The notes under the pieces were generated by a model. It did not search any database and was not told the origin of the DNA. It worked only from the letters and a program-made list of their open reading frames with translations. From Melampsora larici-populina 98AG31 (Eukaryota; Basidiomycota; Pucciniomycetes; Pucciniales; Melampsoraceae), in contig NW_006768786.1 of the NCBI RefSeq assembly GCF_000204055.1, positions 33,368 through 97,367 on the forward strand: a DNA stretch of 64,000 nt, given 5' to 3'. Position 1 is the stretch's first letter. The number at the start of each line of letters is the position of its first letter. The position numbers and the translations under genes are program-made. This document shows, piece by piece, positions 58,974-64,000 of this stretch.

Positions 58974-60359
58974 TTACCAAGCCCAAGTAGATTGGTAAGC
59001 CATGCTAGTAGGCACCACCCCATCAGCCGGTAATCTCCAAGAACCACCTGGAATGATACCTTTCTGTTTAACTCTTTTCTGTGCTGCTTTATATAATGAT
59101 TTCTTATTTAATTCGAACCTCGATTCAGATTCTTTCAAGATCAAACAAAACTTAGATGTCGGATGAGTGATTTGACCATGCCTTCCACGTGCTCTTACTT
59201 GAAGTTCGGTAGTATGAAAGCCTTTGGTGACCCATGCTTCAGCTAAAAAAAACGATCAATCGATAGTTGTTTTGTATCAGTAATTGATAGACAAGTGTTG
59301 GATGAGATGAGCTTAATGGAATATAAATTTATCAAGCACTTGATCCCCCAAAAAATTCATGACTCACAGACTACTAATTTCTCTCGTTTCATTCCTCTTG
59401 CAACAGCTTGATCTCTAGCTTCTAATACCAAACTTAACACTTTACTTGCCACAGCCTTATGACTAAACTTAAGTTGTAAGACAGATTCGTCAACTGTCAT
59501 TCGATATCGGTTGATGAGATCGGCTAGTTTTTGAAGTTTTTTATGAGAGATTGGTAAAAGAGTAGTAGAAGCTTTATGGATTCTAGGATCATGATTTGTA
59601 GAACCGAAACCGGTTTTAGGACCCGATCTAACCAAACTCTTGGGTTCTGGTTTATTTGATGAAGGTTGTTTGGTTTGATGTTTTAAAAGAGTTCGATCTA
59701 CTAAACTTAATTGGTCTTGTAAACCTGAAGTAGACAAGGATTCGGAAACGTCTTCTCCCGAAAGACTTTGACGAGGCATGACACCAAAGTTTAGACCATA
59801 GGATTGAGTATCTTTTGCAGGTCTGGTGATCTTTAGTCCGATCTTTGGAAACGAACTGAGGTGTAAACGAGCTTTAAAGAATGTAGATGGTTTGCTGAGT
59901 TTGATTTGATCGAAACCTGATGTAACGGATGGTAAGCTTTCATAAGTCGTGTCTGCATTGGTGATCACTTGTTGTCTTAATGCTGAGATTAGTTTGGGAT
60001 TCGGTGATGAGTTGGGTTGGATTGATGGGTTGGGTTTGGGTTTATGACGACGTTGGGCTTGAGTCTTTTTTTTTCGGAAAAATTAGAAAAAAAATTGGGT
60101 TAGTGTGAGGCTTCGAATGGTTCATGTCATGTTGAGGTTTAGAAGTTAGACTGAACTGATGTTGAAGTGAAATGAGAAAATGAACGAGAATGATTTGAAG
60201 TAGGTTGTGATCCGATTCCTGGATTAGTCTGTTATTAGAAATCTCAAAGATATTAGAATTCATCCATTTTCTTGAATGATTGAATTTGAGACTTACTTTG
60301 ATGAGTTGAGAAGTGATTGAGATTGAGATCGGTTTGAATTCGTTTATGAACTTCTTCAT
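58974..60359 (-). CDS. MRPL22: Mitochondrial large-subunit ribosomal protein uL22m
   Basis: uL22m lines the exit tunnel of the mitochondrial ribosome. Three exons fit: 60359-60297, 60064-59368 and 59242-58974 (342 residues). The conserved domain lies in the C-terminal 150 residues: ISHKKLQKLADLINRYRMTVDESVLQLKFSHKAVASKVLSLVLEARDQAV spans the helical part, and AWVTKGFHTTELQVRARGRHGQITHP the beta-hairpin that follows the last intron. The N-terminal 180 residues are basic and Ser/Thr/Pro-rich, suiting a mitochondrial targeting region plus fungal extension. The first exon (21 codons, MKKFINEFKPISISI) looks like the start of a presequence. The intron between exons 1 and 2 is the least certain border. 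Transcribed divergently from the gene at 60543, with 183 bp between start codons. Confidence 0.87.
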
Positions 60360-60542
60360 TGTTTCTTTTCAATCGTCACTTTTCCTCTTCTTTAAGCTTG
60401 ATCGATTGATGGCAGCTGAAGTACGGCGGAAATTCGAAATTCGATTTATAAGATACACTCGCTATAAGCATCAACATAAGCATCCATCTGTATGTAACAC
60501 TTTCTCACTTTCACACTTCAGACTCAAGACATTTCTTAAACC

Positions 60543-61280
60543 ATGGCAGACCAAGAACAATCCTCATCTCAAGGCTCTTCAACTCATTCAAATAAATTAA
60601 AACCAGAAATCAAAACTTCAACTGAACTCGAAGGATCTAGTCAGGCAAGCTCTGAAAGGTAAATTAAAGAACCTTCAGTTGGATTATATCATCTCAGACA
60701 TCGGATTCAGGCTGATACATATTGCTTTGTTAATCGAATTGATGGAAATTTATTTGTTGAAGTAAAGCATCAAGTGAGTTTCGAAATACAATTTGATCGT
60801 CAACTATTGAATCCATTGTTTCTAATCAATACTTTGTAATTTACGATCCAAACAGGGACTGATAATCAAGAAAGCTCAGATGATTCATTAGATCAAACCC
60901 AAAAAGGTTCGGAAAACGATCCAGATTCATCAGATGAAACCACAGAAGATGTCGGGAATAAAGAACATCCAAACGATTCATTCAACCAAATCGGAACAGA
61001 TCCAATTCCGAATACCTTATCCAAAAGACCTGAACTAGATTGTAAAGTAGCCAATAGGTTTATAAACCATTCAATTTCATCATCATCAACATCATCATCA
61101 AGTACGTGTAATGGACCTAAACGAAAATTAAACCAAGATGAAATAGAAGATAGATTGGAAAATGGTAGGATCGGTGTTAAAGTTTGTTTACCTGAGATTC
61201 GACAGGTTCTTAAGGGTGGTGGTTGGAATGATGAAGAAAGTGATTCGAGTGATGATGAAGATTTAAAGGTTTTTGATTGA
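60543..61280 (+). CDS. Acidic, disordered protein of unknown function
   Basis: Exons 60543-60658 and 60856-61280 are clear, but their phases do not fit directly. An 11-bp exon at 60763-60773 with AG before and GTGAGT after restores the frame and gives 183 residues; this micro-exon is inference. The N-terminal 120 residues are Ser/Asp/Glu/Gln-rich (ESSDDSLDQTQ, SSDETTEDVG). A more conserved-looking part follows: GPKRKLNQDEIEDRLENGRIGVKVCLPEIRQVLKGGGW. The end is acidic (DEESDSSDDEDLKVFD). A KRK motif and acidic tail suggest a nuclear protein, but I do not recognise the family. Divergent from uL22m. Confidence 0.6.
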
Positions 61281-62820
61281 TTTTGATTGGTTTGGTCATC
61301 AAACTGATATCTTCAGATCATGAGGAGGAGGAGGAGGTTTTATGGTGGTCTTATAAGGTTTGATTGTTCTTTTTTTGACTTGTTGTTTTGATTAGATTTT
61401 GGATTGTTAGAAATGGAAATGTAAAAGTACTCTTAGGATGGATCACCTTTTGATTTGGTCTTGATAATTTCTTTGATTTATCTGATAAAGATTTGATAAT
61501 TATTCAAACAAGATAAGCTATGTAATGATATATACATAATTCAAGATTCTACATAACCCACACCATACTTCGTTTTTGAGCAAGAAGCAATCTTGAGCAC
61601 AAGGAGCATTTATCTAAATGATAGAGATCAGTTATTTGTATTCGTGAAAGAGCCCGATTGAGCGTGTATTGTAAAATGTGATGCTATGAGGTATTTAGGA
61701 AAAATGGTCAAAAAAGTGAAGAAAGGATGGAATGATCTGAGAATGAGGTGATTTTGATTGGTTGGTGTTGATTCTTAAATATATAAACAACACATTCATC
61801 ATTTTTCAAGTTTCTCACTTTAGTATTACTGACTTCTGCAACACTTTTCTCAAATCCATCAAAGTCTCAAATTGTCAAAGAGGTTTAAAAAACTTTCTCA
61901 ATTATGGCTTGTCATGTTTGGAGGTTGAACCTTTTCTACACCGTGGATTTTGGCCCTCTGAGGCTCTGAGACAACCACTCCAAGCTATCACTCTCGACGT
62001 GGAGTCTGTTGAAGGCATTGAATGCGAGAATGCCTTGGACCTTCAAGACGGCCATGTCATGAGAGCCTAGAGGGCTTGTGTGTAAGCTATGTAAAAATCT
62101 TGCAGCATTTGGCACTCACGATTGATCTGTTGAGTGTGTTTGATTCATAGATTTCCATTGACGTCTACCTCGATCATGAGCTCGATCGCGAACCTCGTCT
62201 TTCGTTTCATAGACTTGTTCTGACTATGTGTACCACGTCAAATCGTTAGGACCTTTGACCATCACGAGTCAGCTCGAAAACTCTTGCGTCGAAGCGACTC
62301 CCATGATATGTTTATTCTTGTAAATCGACTCAATCATCAATCATCCTGACTTCCCAAAACTTTAAATCATCGGTCACCACCCTTTGTTTGTAAGAACGAT
62401 GAAAGAAACTTGACGATTCCCTAGTCACCGGGTCAAAGGAGATATAGTTGTCATCGTGTTCGAGTGGTAAATTATCTGACTCGAAGGTATTATCGCAATC
62501 GATGTGACCAGTTCCGAAAGCTCGAGAGTAAGATATAGGTGTTCAACCAATCAACTGATCAAACATAAAAGCCACTCACTGTTCGTACCATTAACAATCA
62601 TTCCACATCCGTACATATTTGTTCATAACCAAATCTTATCATTTACATCAGATCTCATTTTTCTTTCTTCGCTTTTGAAAAGATCATTCCAAAGTTTTTC
62701 TTCGCATCTCAAGCAAGCAAAAACACTTACTTCTTAACTTGAATCTTTTAACAAAAAAACACTTTACCTTTACTTCTTACGATTTGTATAAAAAGCAGTT
62801 TAACTTCATACCTCAACAAC
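61281..62820. other. Intergenic region with one uncertain frame
   Basis: The plus frame 61762-62070 (102 codons) has a Cys-containing middle and an acidic end (VESVEGIECENALDLQDG), but neither a signal peptide nor a domain; it could be the last exon of a decayed gene. The remainder is non-coding and ends in the promoter of the next gene. Confidence 0.35.
62787..62794 (+). promoter_or_regulatory. TATA box candidate of the GPI-anchor candidate gene
   Basis: TATAAAAA 27 bases ahead of ATG 62821. The short distance implies a very short 5' UTR. Confidence 0.6.
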
Positions 62821-63887
62821 ATGCGTTTCTCAGCTCAACTTGCATTCCTCTGCCTTGCACTCTTCGTCTCTGAAGTCGTATTGACTCCAGCTGATACCCC
62901 TGGTGGCACACTTGGGGCGGGTCCAACCTCTACTGGTCTAGATGCAAAGAATGGTCCTGGGGTGAAAATATTTCTCAATTTCTTCACCTGATGATCGTGT
63001 ATCACAATAATGTAGCTGACCGTACACACATTCAATTTTTTATTGACTATCAATTGTAGGCTTCCACTACCGCGGTAAGAAATATTCTTGATCTGTTCTA
63101 AAGAAATCTTTGAAAGAAAAAGTCATGATTTCTGAGTGATCTGTTTTGATCCAAAAAAACTGACCTGAATGGGTTTTTTATTCTTCATTCTCATCTTTAG
63201 AAAGACCCCCTGACCGGATCTGTAAGTTTTCTTTTTCAAAAATATTTTATTATAATATTACAAAAATAAAAAGAACCAAACCAATTTAAATTCCTTACAT
63301 TTTGGGTTTTTTTTTTCAGAAAACTGCCGGTTCACCAGCTGATTCCGCTACAAAAGATTCTGTTGTGAAATCTGACGGATCTAAACTCGACAGTTCAAAA
63401 ACTGAAGGTGGTGTAAGTAACTTTTTCTTGAAATTCTTGATCCTGTACGTTTTGTTTATAAAAAAAAGTTGGAAACTGATTTCGATGAAAATCAATCTTT
63501 TCAGCTTGGTGCCACTGGAACTGTGAGAATGATTTCTTTTCATCAGATTCGTAAGATTCAAAATCAAGCATCAAGAAACTGATCAACTTGATTTGAATTT
63601 TTTTTTCAGAAATCCGATGGTAGTGCTTGTACCTGTGGAACTCCTGAGCCTCCCAAGACTCCTGAGCCTCCTAAACAACCCGATATCAAATCTCCAGATG
63701 GTGCTTACCCATCTGTAAGTCATTTTTTCATTCATCTGAAACGGTTTAAATTTCTAGAAATCATTTTCTGATATTCAATGTCAAAATATAGAGCGCCAGT
63801 GGTGTATTCTCTCTTCTTAGCGGACAAGCTCAACTGTCTTACTTGGCCATGAGTGTTGGAGCAGCTTTTATGGTTCTCTATGCTTGA
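62821..63887 (+). CDS. Small secreted Gly/Ser/Thr/Pro-rich protein with GPI-attachment-like tail
   Basis: Seven exons, every intron phase 0: 62821-62961, 63060-63074, 63201-63221, 63320-63412, 63505-63522, 63610-63714 and 63792-63887 (162 residues). Three exons are only 15, 21 and 18 bases long (ASTTA, KDPLTGS, LGATGT). The signal peptide is MRFSAQLAFLCLALFVSEVVL. The mature chain is low-complexity, rich in Ser, Thr, Asp, Lys and Gly, with one CTC motif followed by a Pro repeat (TPEPPKTPEPPKQP). The C-terminus has small residues followed by a hydrophobic stretch (LSYLAMSVGAAFMVLYA), as in GPI signals. Donors are GTAAGT-like, except GTGAAA after exon 1. No family recognised; a wall or plasma-membrane surface protein is likely. 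Confidence 0.75.
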
Positions 63888-64000
63888 ATTGAATATCAAG
63901 TAAGTCATTTTCTCATTCGGATCTCTTTGATCAAAATTGTTAATACATTCATCATTCATCATTTATAGCTATCTGTCAACATTTTACCTTTCATTTGAAG
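63888..64000. other. Right end of the window
   Basis: 3' UTR of the preceding gene; too short to say more. Confidence 0.5.

Noticed and set aside
1..64000. CRISPR arrays, bacterial operons, riboswitches or organellar DNA
   Set aside because: No regularly spaced repeats were seen, and the spliceosomal introns in nearly every gene show nuclear fungal DNA.

Overview
The window looks like nuclear DNA of a basidiomycete, most probably a rust fungus (Pucciniomycotina). The DNA is AT-rich. The genes are cut into many small exons (17 in a peptide transporter, 21 in a SKI2 helicase) by short GT-AG introns. Several genes encode small secreted or GPI-anchored proteins of the kind rust secretomes carry, and long gene-poor stretches hold DNA transposons, MITEs and decayed copies. 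Exon boundaries given here were derived by hand from splice signals and reading-frame continuity. They have not been checked against transcripts.

Layout. 1-2.8 kb: no convincing gene. 2.8-4.0 kb: a SurE-type nucleotidase gene (minus). 4.1-9.7 kb: a complete two-gene DNA transposon with TAA target duplications, inserted 77 bp upstream of the SurE start codon. It carries a SAM-domain gene and a DD34E (IS630/Tc1/mariner-like) transposase gene pointing towards each other. 9.7-13.8 kb: gene-poor. 13.8-15.0 kb: a secreted protein gene (minus). 15.8 kb: a tRNA-Gly(UCC) gene with a short intron. 16.8-17.4 kb: COX16 (minus). 18.9-22.6 kb: an oligopeptide transporter. 24.1-27.4 kb: a 984-residue coiled-coil protein. 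28.6-29.3 kb: PET191/COA5 (minus). 30.0-34.4 kb: a complete PIF/Harbinger transposon (transposase plus Myb/SANT-like partner) sitting in a decayed phenylalanine ammonia-lyase gene. 36.4-41.9 kb: SKI2. 43.2-44.0 kb: a GPI-anchor candidate (minus). 46.8-48.3 kb: a TIR-bounded non-autonomous element with a gene fragment. 48.4-51.0 kb: a legume-type lectin cargo receptor. 52.2-53.0 kb: a secreted protein with dibasic (Kex2-like) sites. 53.3-54.3 kb: MITEs. 56.5-58.3 kb: a LigB/DODA-type extradiol dioxygenase. 59.0-60.4 kb: mitochondrial ribosomal protein uL22m (minus), divergent from an acidic nuclear-type protein gene at 60.5-61.3 kb. 62.8-63.9 kb: a GPI-anchor candidate built from seven tiny exons.

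The housekeeping genes do not form one pathway. Two (COX16, PET191) are cytochrome c oxidase assembly factors and one is mitoribosomal; SKI2 is the helicase of cytoplasmic 3'-5' mRNA decay; the lectin receptor serves ER-Golgi traffic. The most unusual object is the 5.6-kb element at 4086-9701. It combines a Tc1/mariner-class transposase, Harbinger-style termini and 3-bp TAA duplications, a SAM-domain partner gene, and an 82-bp near-identical inverted block placed upstream of both genes.
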